64,000 nt of DNA, from positions 124,001 to 188,000 of the forward strand of contig CAYMPH010000006.1 in the NCBI GenBank assembly GCA_964392365.1, read 5' to 3'. The notes below the pieces were generated by a model. The model did not search any database and had not been told where the DNA came from. It saw only the letters and a program-made list of their open reading frames with translations. Both the position numbers and the translations under genes were made by a program. The stretch is from CAYMPH01 sp964392365. Lineage in GTDB: Bacteria > Spirochaetota > UBA4802 > UBA5550. Every line of letters starts with the position of its first letter. Position 1 is the first letter of the stretch. This document shows, piece after piece, positions 8,633-18,190 of this stretch.

Positions 8633-9874
8633 TTGAATTTGAAAAAAATAATAAGTTTTATAATTAGAAGGGAAAAAATACAGATAATAATAAAACTATT
8701 ATCTGTATTTTTTTTAATTGTTTCAAATCCTCTTTATTCAAGAGACATTGATCTGGATAAAATTTACATTCAGGAATCATGTCCAATCTATGCAAAGATT
8801 ATTGATAAAAAAATAGATGCAATCAAAAATGCAGGAGCAGGATTTATCGATAAAAATATTGCATTTGCTGAATGGATGAATGGAAGAGAAATTGTATATA
8901 TTAAAGAACAGGAAAAAATCAACATCATTTATTTATATGATACTGTAAAGCATACGCGCACAGAAATAACCCGATTCGACGGAACTGTAACTTATTTCAA
9001 AGCTTCACAGTCAGGAAAATTTGCCGTATTAAAAAAATTTACAATTGATGAAAATGCAAATACTTCAGCGTTTATAGTTGTAATTAAAATATATCAGAAA
9101 CAGATTATGTTTTTTAAAAGTAATTATCTTTTTGCTGATTTTACAGTTTCCTTTTCAGGGCAATCTATATTTCTGGAGAAAAAAGCAGGAATATTTGAAT
9201 TTTTCCCTGACTCGGGATATGAAAAGCTGATAATTAAAAGCAGTGTATATGAAAAAATTAAATCAGGAGATTCAAATATACTTGCGTATCAGTCACCTGA
9301 CGGAAATAAATTTGCTGTTTTATGCGGTCAGGCTGGAAATTATAAAGCAATAATACACGGAGATCAGGAAAGTAAAGTTATTGATAATATATCTTCTTCT
9401 ATAGAATTTTTCTGGGTTGATAATAATAGTATAGCTTACAGAAAAGGCGGGCCAGGTTCTTTTCGTTCTATTATATATAATATTAAATATGACTTCGAAA
9501 AAATTATAGCAGATGATTCTTTTAATACAGGACTCGTTTATTCAAATCAAACAAAAGCTTTTTCATTTTTAAAAGGTCAGCTTGTTAATTTTTATTATCC
9601 ATTGACATCGCAAATTATACAAACAGGACTCGAAGGTGAGGATTCTGCCTTATCTCCGGATTCCACTAGGTTTTTGTCTATTTTTAATAGAAATCTTTTC
9701 ATTACTAATTTATCAGTAATGGATAAAAAAACTCTTCAGGTGAAGAAAGTTTCAGCTGAAATATCAGATTTATATACTCAAATGCTGAAACTGAAGAAAT
9801 GCTGGAAAAATGAATTTTCTTATCTTTTTATTAAGCGGAAAATTACTGCGTATAAAAACTTTCAGGGAAAATAA
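8633..9874 (+). CDS. Exported protein, beta-propeller-like
   Basis: 413 residues with a basic start and a hydrophobic signal segment (about 18-33) that could be cut near LYSRD. The body has repeated short beta-rich units such as EIVYIKEQEKINIIYLYD, SQSGKFAVLKKF and SPDGNKFAVLCG, reminiscent of TolB/WD-type propeller blades, but no named domain is certain. No ATG exists at the front; TTG at 8633 or 8639 is the only start that keeps the signal, and no ribosome binding site is visible. Translation may be coupled to the LysM lipoprotein gene 15 bp upstream. Periplasmic location is likely. Confidence 0.55.
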   Translation: MNLKKIISFIIRREKIQIIIKLLSVFFLIVSNPLYSRDIDLDKIYIQESCPIYAKIIDKKIDAIKNAGAGFIDKNIAFAEWMNGREIVYIKEQEKINIIYLYDTVKHTRTEITRFDGTVTYFKASQSGKFAVLKKFTIDENANTSAFIVVIKIYQKQIMFFKSNYLFADFTVSFSGQSIFLEKKAGIFEFFPDSGYEKLIIKSSVYEKIKSGDSNILAYQSPDGNKFAVLCGQAGNYKAIIHGDQESKVIDNISSSIEFFWVDNNSIAYRKGGPGSFRSIIYNIKYDFEKIIADDSFNTGLVYSNQTKAFSFLKGQLVNFYYPLTSQIIQTGLEGEDSALSPDSTRFLSIFNRNLFITNLSVMDKKTLQVKKVSAEISDLYTQMLKLKKCWKNEFSYLFIKRKITAYKNFQGK

Positions 9875-9885
9875 TTTATTCCAAA

Positions 9886-9985
9886 GACCCCCTTTCCGTT
9901 TCCCCTTGGTAAGGGGGAATACTAATTTTTCTTAACTTTTTAATCTCCTTATTACTAAGGGGAGATGCCCGCAGGGCAGGGGTGT
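9886..9985. repeat. Dispersed palindromic repeat element between convergent genes
   Basis: Three adjoining short hairpins: CCCCTTGGTAAGGGG near 9902-9916, CTCC...GGGGAG near 9945-9964, and TGCCCGCAGGGCA at 9966-9978. This CCCCTTN(n)AAGGGG type of element is known as a dispersed non-coding repeat in many bacteria, and related copies occur here at 17673 and 45911. It sits at the end of a rightward and a leftward transcript and could serve as a terminator for both. Confidence 0.6.
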
Positions 9986-9990
9986 TGAAG

Positions 9991-11376
9991 CTATTCTTTA
10001 TTTTTCTTATGTATAAAAAACCAGTAATAAAGCAGTCCTGTAGAAGTTAAAAGAATTCCCATCATTGATGCTTTGAATGCAGTGATTAATGATACAGCAA
10101 GATAAATGGCGTAAAAAAATATTACTGCAATCAGGCTGTAAGGATAAAGCCAGGCTTTGTAAGGTCTTTCCATATCAGGATATTTTTTTCTAAGCAGATG
10201 TATGGAATAGAATGTCATGATATTCCATATTGTACCGTTTGCAGAGAAAAAATCAATAATTGCTTCATATGAATTTTTTGCAGAAGAGGCAAAAATCAGA
10301 AGAACTGAAGCCCATGCAGCCTGTGCAATTAAAGCATTATTCGGTGTTTTAAATTTAGGGCTAAGCTTCTCGAGACTTTTAAAAAATAGACCGTCCCTGG
10401 ACATTGCCTGCCATGTTCTTGCCTTGCAGAAAATCTGTGTACTTACATTACCGAACGTATTCAGCATTACTGCAGAAGAAATAAAAATTCCTCCGGCTCC
10501 ACCAAGCGCTGTTTTCATTGCATCGTAAGCCACAAGTGTTGAGCCCTTCATTACTTCTACTGGTAGAATATATATATATGCAATATTTGCTCCTGCATAT
10601 AAAAGAATTACCCCGGTAATTCCCAAAAAGAGCGAAAGCGGAAGATTTTTTTTAGGATTTTTAACTTCTTCAGCAACATAGGTTGAGCCCTCCCATCCGC
10701 TGAAAGTAAAAAATGCAAGACGCATTGCCGCGCCTAAAGCAAGAAATGTTTCCCAGGTGAATTCTTTCGGAAAGAAGTCAGTTGTAAAATTATGGAAATT
10801 TCCTTTAGATGAAGCAAATGCAGCGCCTATAATTCCGCCTATAGCAATAATTTTTGCTGAACTGAAAATACTCTGTATGATTCCTGAAACATATACTCCG
10901 AAGAAATTCACAACAGTTAATATCCATATTGCTGCAAGAGCTATAGCAACCACATAAAATTTAGAAAAATACTCACCGAAAAATACAGCCCAGAGAGCAT
11001 TTAAATATTCTGCAAATACTAAAGCTACAACTGCTATTGAGCCTGTCTCGGAAACAAAAAACATTGCCCATCCTCTAAGAAATGCCCATACCGGATGATA
11101 TGCTTCTTTTAAAAATACATACGGCCCGCCGGATTTAGGAAGCATTGCTACAAGTTCAGCATAGATCATTGCGCAGAGTATTGTAATAACTCCAGCAAGA
11201 AGCCACACGAGGCCGAACAGAGATGTTGAAAGGGCAAGAGCCATGATGGGCCCCGGAGTTCTGAAAATTCCGGAGCCTATAATTTTTCCAATTACGATTG
11301 ATACAGAAGCGAAAAGACCCAGTTCCCTTTTATATTCAGAATTTTCAATTTCAGGATTGCCCGGGGTTATTGTCAT
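9991..11376 (-). CDS. Amino acid permease, APC superfamily
   Basis: 461 residues with about twelve hydrophobic segments. The first helix has the APC signature VIGKIIGSGIFRTPGPIM (near 27-44), where the unwound GSGIF segment contacts the substrate amine and carboxylate. Later blocks (YAELVAMLPKSGGPYVFL, FSGWEGSTYVAEEVKNPKKNLP) match the LAT/APC family. It is an inner-membrane amino acid transporter or exchanger; the substrate cannot be told. It is the last gene of the leftward ileS-lspA-map operon and overlaps map by 4 bp (ATGA). Confidence 0.85.
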   Translation of the reverse strand: MTITPGNPEIENSEYKRELGLFASVSIVIGKIIGSGIFRTPGPIMALALSTSLFGLVWLLAGVITILCAMIYAELVAMLPKSGGPYVFLKEAYHPVWAFLRGWAMFFVSETGSIAVVALVFAEYLNALWAVFFGEYFSKFYVVAIALAAIWILTVVNFFGVYVSGIIQSIFSSAKIIAIGGIIGAAFASSKGNFHNFTTDFFPKEFTWETFLALGAAMRLAFFTFSGWEGSTYVAEEVKNPKKNLPLSLFLGITGVILLYAGANIAYIYILPVEVMKGSTLVAYDAMKTALGGAGGIFISSAVMLNTFGNVSTQIFCKARTWQAMSRDGLFFKSLEKLSPKFKTPNNALIAQAAWASVLLIFASSAKNSYEAIIDFFSANGTIWNIMTFYSIHLLRKKYPDMERPYKAWLYPYSLIAVIFFYAIYLAVSLITAFKASMMGILLTSTGLLYYWFFIHKKNKE

Positions 11377-12236
11377 TCAGTTAAAATCTCCGAACCTGTT
11401 TCAGTTACAAGCACTGTATGTTCCCACTGCGCGGATAATGAACCGTCTGCAGTAACAGCAGTCCAGCCATCGGACATAAGTTTTGTGCCGTGTCCGCCTG
11501 TGTTTATCATGGGTTCGATTGTGAATATCATTCCGGGAAGCATTGGAATGTTTCTGCGTTTGCTTCCGTAATGGTGAACGTGAGGTTCTTCATGAAAACG
11601 CATGCCGATACCGTGCCCGCCGTAATCGCGGACAACAGTGTATCCGTGCTGTGCAGCGTAAGTTTCAATAGCATATCCAATCTCGCCCATATCTCTGAAT
11701 GGCTGTACATGCTGGATGCCTATATATAGACACTCCCTGGCAACAGCAACCAGCTTTTTTTTCTCTTCAGAAACTTCACCTATCAGATACATTCTGCCTG
11801 CATCGCCGAAATAGCCGTCTACAATGCAGGTGACATCGACATTAATTATATCTCCGCTTTTCAGTTTTGTTTGATCAGGTATGCCGTGACAGACAACATT
11901 GTTAAGTGAGGTGCAGATGCTTTTTGGATATCCATGATAATCAAGTGGAGCCGGAATCCCGCCTTTTTTTAACGTGAATTCGTGTGCTATTTCATTCAGT
12001 TCTTCTGTAGTTATTCCTTCTTTAACAAACCTGGCTGTTTCATCAAGAACATCTCTTGTCATTTTGGAAGCTTTTCTGATGCCGGCAATCTGTTCTTCAG
12101 TTTTAATTATCACACCGGAAGCAGGCTTTATACTTTTTGAATAAGTTCCATTTTCCTGATCTTTTTCCATATGGCATTTTTTATATTTAAGCCCGCTTCC
12201 GCACCAGCAGGGATCGTTTCTTGATATTCTTTTCAT
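11373..12236 (-). CDS. map: Methionine aminopeptidase with N-terminal SEC-C zinc motif
   Basis: 287 residues, longer than the basic 250-265 because of an N-terminal SEC-C motif (NDPCWCGSGLKYKKCH, residues 7-22) that binds zinc and probably helps ribosome docking. The catalytic domain has HGIPDQTKL, metal ligands in NVDVTCIVDGYFGDAGR, GGHGIGMRFHEEP, TIEPMIN and WEHT, so all five metal ligands appear present. It removes the initiator Met from nascent proteins. It overlaps lspA upstream and the permease downstream by 4 bp each, so the operon is translationally coupled. Confidence 0.95.
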   Translation of the reverse strand: MKRISRNDPCWCGSGLKYKKCHMEKDQENGTYSKSIKPASGVIIKTEEQIAGIRKASKMTRDVLDETARFVKEGITTEELNEIAHEFTLKKGGIPAPLDYHGYPKSICTSLNNVVCHGIPDQTKLKSGDIINVDVTCIVDGYFGDAGRMYLIGEVSEEKKKLVAVARECLYIGIQHVQPFRDMGEIGYAIETYAAQHGYTVVRDYGGHGIGMRFHEEPHVHHYGSKRRNIPMLPGMIFTIEPMINTGGHGTKLMSDGWTAVTADGSLSAQWEHTVLVTETGSEILTE

Positions 12237-12757
12237 TTTGAGAGGATTTCTCTTTTTTTCATCTTTTCATCCCTGTAAAAAACTATTACAAGAAGAAAAG
12301 CACCTGTTATAATGCAGGAATCTGCAACATTGAATGAAGGCCATCTGTAAAAACCGTCAACACCAAGCGAAATGAAATCAACAACGCCTCTTCTTTCCTT
12401 CATTAGCCTGTCGAGAATATTACCAAGAGCGCCTGAAACAATGAAAGCCATTGCAAGAGTAAAAAGCCAGGTTTTATTTTTTTCATAAAAATAATATCCG
12501 ATCATAATTGTAAGAACTATGATTGATATTATAAGAAACACAGTTTTGTATCCCTGAAAAATACCCCATACACCACCCTGATTATATATAAGTGAAAGCC
12601 TAACAAACCCGTTGAGGTAATTTAGTTCATGGAAGCATCCTGAATTAAAAACAAAAACATCCGGTGAACAGAAATTTTTAACTATGAGCATTTTTGTTAC
12701 AACATCAAGAGTCAGAGTTGATGCAATTATTGCAAGAGCAGTTAAGTGTTTTTTCAT
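12233..12757 (-). CDS. lspA: Lipoprotein signal peptidase (signal peptidase II)
   Basis: 174 residues with four membrane helices. The two catalytic aspartates lie in the conserved blocks GNILDRL (D116) and FNVADS (D146). It cleaves prolipoprotein signal peptides after the Cys is lipidated, matching the several lipoproteins encoded in this window. The gene stands between ileS (10 bp upstream) and map (4-bp overlap); ileS-lspA adjacency is widespread in bacteria. Confidence 0.95.
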   Translation of the reverse strand: MKKHLTALAIIASTLTLDVVTKMLIVKNFCSPDVFVFNSGCFHELNYLNGFVRLSLIYNQGGVWGIFQGYKTVFLIISIIVLTIMIGYYFYEKNKTWLFTLAMAFIVSGALGNILDRLMKERRGVVDFISLGVDGFYRWPSFNVADSCIITGAFLLVIVFYRDEKMKKREILSK

Positions 12758-12767
12758 TAATTATACC

Positions 12768-15524
12768 TTAAATTTGTTTTATTATTTCTGTACATCTCGG
12801 ACAAAGCTCGGGATGATCTGTGTCTGTACCAATTTTTTTAGTAAAGTTCCAGCACCTTACACATTTTTTCCCGTCAGCTTTTGACACTTTGAGAAAAATA
12901 GTATCATATTCAACCATATCATCCGTTTTATCTGTAATTAAAACATCTGCAATCTGGAAAAATCTTTTCAGCTCATCGCCCATTTCGATCAGTGATTTTT
13001 TTAATTCAGGTTTTTTCGGGCATATAGAAGCTTCTACTTCGAGAGAAGCTCTGATGACTTTATCCCTGCGGAGAATCTCAACTGCCTTTAAAAGATCCTG
13101 TTTGGCATTAACTATTCCTCCGAAGTTGGTTTCGACATCCTTGCTGAAAAACTTTTTATCCGGCTGATAATATTTCTGCTCGTGAATTGATCCGCTGTTT
13201 TTATTAAACTCCCATATTTCCTCTGCAGTAAAAGGCAGAACCGGCGCAATGAGAGTGAGCAGAACTTTATAAGCTTCGTTTAAAACAGTCTGTGTTGATC
13301 TTCTAGTTTGCGAATTTTTAATATCAACATATAGGATATCTTTTGAGACATCGAAATAAATTGAAGAAAGATCTACTGCGCAGAAATTCAGAATCTTTCT
13401 GTAAACAAGATGAAATTCAAATTTCTCGTAATGGCTTATCACACTTTCAAAAAGAAGATAAAGATTATGCAGAACCCATCTGTCGAGATCGGAAAGTTTT
13501 TCATATGGAACGGAATCGCTTTCTTTGAAATCCCCGAGATTGCCGATTATAAATTTGAATGTGTTCCGGATCTTTCTGTAGGAATCAGCAACCTGGTTCA
13601 TCATATCCATGCCGATTCTCAGATCGTTTCTGTAATCCTCGGAGGAAACCCAGAGCCTTAAAATATCAGCACCGAACTGCTTTATAATTTTTTCCGGTGG
13701 TATAACATTTCCAACTGATTTACTCATTGCTTTGCCCTGGTCATCCAGAACAAAACCGTGAGTTAGAACTGTTTTATATGGCGCGTGACCCTTTAAAGCA
13801 AGAGCAGGCCATATAGATGACTGAAACCATCCCCTGTGCTGGTCGCTGCCTTCAAGGTACATATCAGCTGGCCACCTGTGATCAGAACGCGAATCAAGAA
13901 CTGCAAAGTGTGAAACGCCTGAATCAAACCACACGTCAAGAATATCAAATTCCTTGATAAATTCTGAAGAACCGCAGCTGCACTTTGTATCCGGAGGTAT
14001 CAGGTTTTTAATATCATCGCTGAACCATTCATCAATGGATTTAGTTCTGGCTATCTCCGCAAAAAACATAACGCTTTCCGGAGTCATATTTATTTTATTG
14101 CATTTTGCGCATTTGAAAGACGGAATCGGAACTCCCCAGGATCTCTGTCTTGACAGACACCAGTCCGGTCTTGTCTCAACCATTGATCTGAAACGCGACT
14201 CTCCCCACGATGGAATCCACTGCGTTTCATCAACAGCTTTTATTGCTTTTTTGCGCAAATCTTTATGATCGATCTGAAAAAACCACTGCTCTGTTGCCCT
14301 GTAGATCAGCGGCTTTTTACATCTCCAGCAATGCGGATAGGAATGCTCCAGTTCGCTTGTTGATATGAGTGCGTTCTTCTCTTTAAGAACATCTATTACA
14401 AGAGGATTAGCCTTGAAAACATGTACCCCTTTCATCTGAGGAAAGTCATCTGTAAATTTTCCCTGATCGTCAACAGGGCAGTAAGCTTCAAGACCGTATT
14501 TCAAACCTACGACATAATCCTCGTGACCATGCCCTGGAGCTGTGTGAACAACGCCGGTTCCCTGATCCAGTGTAACGTGATCTCCGAAAATAACTTTTGA
14601 TTCCCTGTCGATAAAAGGATGTCGAACATTCAGTGATTCAATATCTGCGGTTTTCAATGAAATTTCTTTTGTGATTTTTTTCCCGTTAATTTCAACAAAC
14701 TTTTCAACAAGACCTTTAGCTATTATATAAAATTCATTATCAATCTGATACGCTGAATACTGAAAATCAGGATGAAAGCATACAGCGAGATTTGCTGGAA
14801 GCGTCCACGGTGTTGTTGTCCATATAACAACAAAAAGTTTATCAGCATCAATCCCTGCTGTTTTAACGGACCTGGGGTCTACTTTGAATTTTACAAATAT
14901 TGAGCTTGATGTGTGATTCGCGTATTCCACTTCAGCTTCCGCAAGCGCTGTTACGCATGTGGGGCACCAGTAGATCGGTTTTTTACTTTTATAAATATAT
15001 CCTTCTTTTAATAAACCGCCGAAAACTTCTACAATCGTTGCTTCGTAATCTTTGGTCATTGTTTTATATGGGTTTTCATAATCACCGAAAACTCCTAGCC
15101 TTTTAAACTCCTCCATCTGAATTGAAACAAATTTATCAGCAAAAACCCTGCATCTGCTTCGAATGTCCGATTTTGACATTGAAGCTGCTTTGTCGCCAAG
15201 CTCTTTGGACACATTAAGTTCAATTGGTAAACCGTGACAATCCCATCCGGGAACATACGGAGCGAAAAATCCCATCATGGATTTATGTTTAACAATTACA
15301 TCTTTTAAAACCTTGTTCAATGCGTGACCTATATGAATGTGCCCATTAGCATATGGAGGTCCATCGTGCAGAATATATTTTTCAGCGCTGCTGCGGGCGC
15401 CGAGTATCTTTTTGTAAATATTTTCTTTTTCCCATTTTGCAAGAATCTTCGGTTCTTTTTCGGGCAGGTTTGCCTTCATGGGAAAATCAGTTTCCGGCAG
15501 ATTTACTGTTTTTGAATAATCCAT
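12768..15524 (-). CDS. ileS: Isoleucyl-tRNA synthetase
   Basis: 918 residues, the normal size of the bacterial-type enzyme. HIGH is intact at residues 64-67 (GHIHIGHALN) and the KMSKS loop reads KAMSKSVGN. The CP1 editing domain lies between, including TTTPWTLPANLA. The C-terminus has the zinc site CVRCW...CPRC. It charges tRNA-Ile and edits valine. Start ATG at 15524 follows a GAGGAAAAA ribosome binding site. First gene of the leftward operon; the 192 bp upstream contains an imperfect hairpin near 15572-15597, but I see no tRNA-sensing leader. Confidence 0.97.
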   Translation of the reverse strand: MDYSKTVNLPETDFPMKANLPEKEPKILAKWEKENIYKKILGARSSAEKYILHDGPPYANGHIHIGHALNKVLKDVIVKHKSMMGFFAPYVPGWDCHGLPIELNVSKELGDKAASMSKSDIRSRCRVFADKFVSIQMEEFKRLGVFGDYENPYKTMTKDYEATIVEVFGGLLKEGYIYKSKKPIYWCPTCVTALAEAEVEYANHTSSSIFVKFKVDPRSVKTAGIDADKLFVVIWTTTPWTLPANLAVCFHPDFQYSAYQIDNEFYIIAKGLVEKFVEINGKKITKEISLKTADIESLNVRHPFIDRESKVIFGDHVTLDQGTGVVHTAPGHGHEDYVVGLKYGLEAYCPVDDQGKFTDDFPQMKGVHVFKANPLVIDVLKEKNALISTSELEHSYPHCWRCKKPLIYRATEQWFFQIDHKDLRKKAIKAVDETQWIPSWGESRFRSMVETRPDWCLSRQRSWGVPIPSFKCAKCNKINMTPESVMFFAEIARTKSIDEWFSDDIKNLIPPDTKCSCGSSEFIKEFDILDVWFDSGVSHFAVLDSRSDHRWPADMYLEGSDQHRGWFQSSIWPALALKGHAPYKTVLTHGFVLDDQGKAMSKSVGNVIPPEKIIKQFGADILRLWVSSEDYRNDLRIGMDMMNQVADSYRKIRNTFKFIIGNLGDFKESDSVPYEKLSDLDRWVLHNLYLLFESVISHYEKFEFHLVYRKILNFCAVDLSSIYFDVSKDILYVDIKNSQTRRSTQTVLNEAYKVLLTLIAPVLPFTAEEIWEFNKNSGSIHEQKYYQPDKKFFSKDVETNFGGIVNAKQDLLKAVEILRRDKVIRASLEVEASICPKKPELKKSLIEMGDELKRFFQIADVLITDKTDDMVEYDTIFLKVSKADGKKCVRCWNFTKKIGTDTDHPELCPRCTEIIKQI

Positions 15525-15716
15525 TTTTTCCTCGTTTTTATTCTTCTGGTTAATCTCTATAGGATTAATACCCCGCCACTTTAAGAGGAGTATTCCATTA
15601 ATAAAAGAAGTTATAATAAATCAGTTTACAAGCGCTATTTGTCAATTTTTTTTTAATAACCTGTTTCCGGAAGAAAAAAAACGAATAAGTCTGAGAGCAG
15701 GAATAATATTTTTTAT

Positions 15717-16883
15717 TTATGGTTTCATTGATTTCATCAGTTTTTCTTTGTAATCTGCTTCCATTGGTTTGAGAATTGAATAGTATCTTTTCATCTGATC
15801 TTTACGGGATGTATTCCCTGCAAAATCAACACCAATAAACAGGTTACCTTTATCATCGCTGATTGTTGACTTAATATCGCCATAAATTGTTATAGGTGCC
15901 TGAAGTTTAAAAATAATATCAAATATAAACCCACGGGCTTTAACCATATATTTTTTAAGATTTTCATCTGTTATTTTGATCTTTGCCCCACCGCGGCTTA
16001 TATCTACCAGAAATTGATTTACGGTTATCAGATTTGTATTGGCATCCCTGATCCTGTCAATCAGTTTGAAAGAATGCTCCTTCAATTCAATTACCTTGTC
16101 TATCCCTAAAAAGTCTGACTTTGAAATAACCTGAATGTATGCAAATGAAACTGATTTTTCTTCTTCAGTAATATAAATTAGAGGGACTATAACGATGGAT
16201 TTATATCCTTTTGAAATATTTTGTCTCATGAAAGAATCCAGGTCATTGCCATAAAGTGTATGCAGATCAATAAAATCTTCTGTTATAGCCTTGTAAGATT
16301 CAATATCCGATGCATTTGAGATAAAAAGGCTTTTCCCGGTTTTTTTTATAGCTTTTAGAATTTGATCATTCTCATTAGAAGACAAAACATCAACTTTTAT
16401 AATATCGCTTATTTTTGAATTAGCAGACTGGAATTGATCTAAAAGAACTTTTATACCAGTGGGTATTTTAAAATCAGCAACATCAATTGAGCTTTTTGAT
16501 ATTTTAAAATTTGTTGCTATAACCTGCTCAGGAGTTACTTTAAATCGAAGGTCCTTTCTTCCCTGTGTTGCGCGCCTTGAACTTGTTATTCTGCATTTAT
16601 AATTTCCATTACCAATATCTTCAATAACATCAAGGTCAATTTCAATATATTTATCAGATAAACCGTAAACGCTAAGTTTACCATTATGCTGATAATCCGG
16701 ATCAGTTATTATATTTATTGTGTTATCTTCGTTGAAACTATTTATCAGTATTTCAGTTTTTTCTACAGAAAAACGCATAAAAAGTTTCCTGTTGCTGAAT
16801 TTAGTTTTCAATACTTCAAATATTTCACCGGTTGTTTCCAAAGATTCAAAATCGCGGGCTTTTCTTTGATTTATATTAATCAA
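15717..16883 (-). CDS. PilZ-like c-di-GMP-binding protein with central insertion (DUF1577-like)
   Basis: 388 residues, soluble. A PilZ-type switch motif, RRATQGRKDLRFKV, is near residue 104-117, and the matching VDISRGGAKI block ([D/N]xSxxG) is near 297-306. About 180 residues separate them, far more than in an ordinary PilZ domain; the middle (for example SLFISNASDIESYKAI, YKSIVIVPLIYI) looks like a GAF-type fold. This arrangement resembles the DUF1577 family I know from spirochaetes, a memory-based assignment. Start is TTG 16883, supported by GAGGAAA just upstream; no ATG fits. Likely a cytoplasmic c-di-GMP effector. Confidence 0.6.
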   Translation of the reverse strand: MININQRKARDFESLETTGEIFEVLKTKFSNRKLFMRFSVEKTEILINSFNEDNTINIITDPDYQHNGKLSVYGLSDKYIEIDLDVIEDIGNGNYKCRITSSRRATQGRKDLRFKVTPEQVIATNFKISKSSIDVADFKIPTGIKVLLDQFQSANSKISDIIKVDVLSSNENDQILKAIKKTGKSLFISNASDIESYKAITEDFIDLHTLYGNDLDSFMRQNISKGYKSIVIVPLIYITEEEKSVSFAYIQVISKSDFLGIDKVIELKEHSFKLIDRIRDANTNLITVNQFLVDISRGGAKIKITDENLKKYMVKARGFIFDIIFKLQAPITIYGDIKSTISDDKGNLFIGVDFAGNTSRKDQMKRYYSILKPMEADYKEKLMKSMKP

Positions 16884-16962
16884 AATTTCCTCACAAATAA
16901 TTAATAAAGCTTATGGTATATGGAAAAATTAAATCAATAAAAAGCAATCATAAAATTTCATC

Positions 16963-16992
16963 TTGACAATCGATATAATTGGATAATACGAT
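16963..16992 (+). promoter_or_regulatory. Probable promoter for lipoprotein gene at 17074
   Basis: Perfect -35 TTGACA at 16963-16968 with -10 candidates TAATAC (16984-16989, 15-bp spacing) or TACGAT (16987-16992, 18-bp spacing). The start codon is about 80 bp downstream. The -10 is not decisive. Confidence 0.4.
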
Positions 16993-17073
16993 AAAAAATA
17001 AATTTCTGATGAATTCGCAAAGTCCTAATAAATTTATTAACTGCTATAAATATATTATTACCGGAGAAAATTT

Positions 17074-17673
17074 ATGAATAAAATAAAAATATTATTATCA
17101 GTTGTTTCTATCCTTTTCCTGTTTTCAACATGTAAAACAGTAACTTCAGATAATCCAATTGATATAAAAAATAAATCTTCGATTGATGCTGCACTGCCGG
17201 GATTATGGTATGGATTGGATTCAAATGAAAAAGTATATGTATTTATTAGAATCCGCAAGGATGGGTATCTGGACATTACCGGAGCTGATTCCAGTTTTAA
17301 ATATGATGAAGGGAAAATTTTTGCATATCCGTCTTTTCTTGGAGAAGAGAAGTTTTTAAATATTAATGCCACCACCAGCGATTCCCAAAAACTGGATTTA
17401 TCAAAAAACTTTATATTTATAAATTATCAGATAAAGGACAACAATAATACTATTGAGTTGAGGCAGATGAAATTTGAATTTTTTGTAGATGCGGTTGAAA
17501 AAAAGCTTATTAAAGGTGAAGTTAAATATTCAACAAGCAAGGACAAAAAAATTAAAACACCTGCAGATGTTATTATTTCCGACACATCTGAAAATATCAG
17601 AAAATTTTTAAAAGGGAATAAAAAAGAAAATTATCTTGAAGTGAAAAAAATGATTCTTAACAGGATTAAATAA
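17074..17673 (+). CDS. Small lipoprotein of unknown function
   Basis: 199 residues. The signal sequence ends in a lipobox-like FSTC (Cys near residue 20), so the product should be lipidated. The mature part shows a beta-rich pattern (LWYGLDSNEKVYVFIRIRKDG, LDITGADSSFKYDEGK), similar in feel to small domains that carry a fitted ligand or stabilise a complex, but I recognise no family. Start ATG follows CGGAG with normal spacing. A palindromic repeat begins at its stop codon and may act as terminator. Confidence 0.65.
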   Translation: MNKIKILLSVVSILFLFSTCKTVTSDNPIDIKNKSSIDAALPGLWYGLDSNEKVYVFIRIRKDGYLDITGADSSFKYDEGKIFAYPSFLGEEKFLNINATTSDSQKLDLSKNFIFINYQIKDNNNTIELRQMKFEFFVDAVEKKLIKGEVKYSTSKDKKIKTPADVIISDTSENIRKFLKGNKKENYLEVKKMILNRIK

Positions 17674-17697
17674 CATCCCCCTTGCCAAGGGGGATGT
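17673..17697. repeat. Perfect 11-bp palindromic repeat, possible bidirectional terminator
   Basis: ACATCCCCCTT (17673-17683) and AAGGGGGATGT (17687-17697) are exact reverse complements around loop GCC. It belongs to the same dispersed CCCCTT...AAGGGG class as the element at 9886. It lies between convergent genes ending at 17673 and 17716. Confidence 0.7.
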
Positions 17698-17715
17698 AAA
17701 GGGTTAAATTTTTAA

Positions 17716-18075
17716 TTAAGCTCCTGCTGGTTTTGAATAAGATGCATCACCAAAACCAAGAAGCGGATATCCTACAAATCCGAAAAGTACAAGCAGAACA
17801 ACTCCCCATCCTTTACTTTTACCAAAGCATACTGCTAATTCCATTGACATTATAACTAAAATTACAATATTTACAAGAGGGATTAAAAATAGTACAAGCC
17901 ACCAGGTCGGCTTATTTATAATCTGCAGGTAAATATAAAAATTATAAATCGGAATTAATGCTGCCCAGCCGGGTTTCCCGGCTTTTTCAAAAATTTTCCA
18001 CATTCCTGCAATATAAGCAATGAAAATTAAACCATAAAGAACACTGCTGAATACACTTCCTCCGCCTTGATCCAT
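17716..18075 (-). CDS. Small membrane protein, DUF5684-like
   Basis: 119 residues with three to four membrane helices. The blocks KAGKPGWAALIPIYNFYIYLQIINKPTWW and AVCFGKSKGWGVVLLVLFGFVGYPLLGFGDASY are typical of a widespread small membrane family, often labelled DUF5684 or annotated near signal peptidases. Biochemical function is not established. RBS GGAGG precedes the ATG. It is monocistronic, with a hairpin repeat at its 3' end. Confidence 0.65.
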   Translation of the reverse strand: MDQGGGSVFSSVLYGLIFIAYIAGMWKIFEKAGKPGWAALIPIYNFYIYLQIINKPTWWLVLFLIPLVNIVILVIMSMELAVCFGKSKGWGVVLLVLFGFVGYPLLGFGDASYSKPAGA

Positions 18076-18190
18076 GTGATACCTCCGTTAAAATTTTATA
18101 GCTTATTGCTAATAATTATATTGAAAACAATATGAAAAAGCAAGTAAAAAAGTTATTGCACTGCTTTCTATAAAATATAATTTTATTATC

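Noticed and set aside
15572..15650. Possible leader hairpin or T-box upstream of ileS
   Set aside because: Only an imperfect hairpin is present; no specifier or antiterminator sequence, and the TTGACA there has no -10 at a workable distance.
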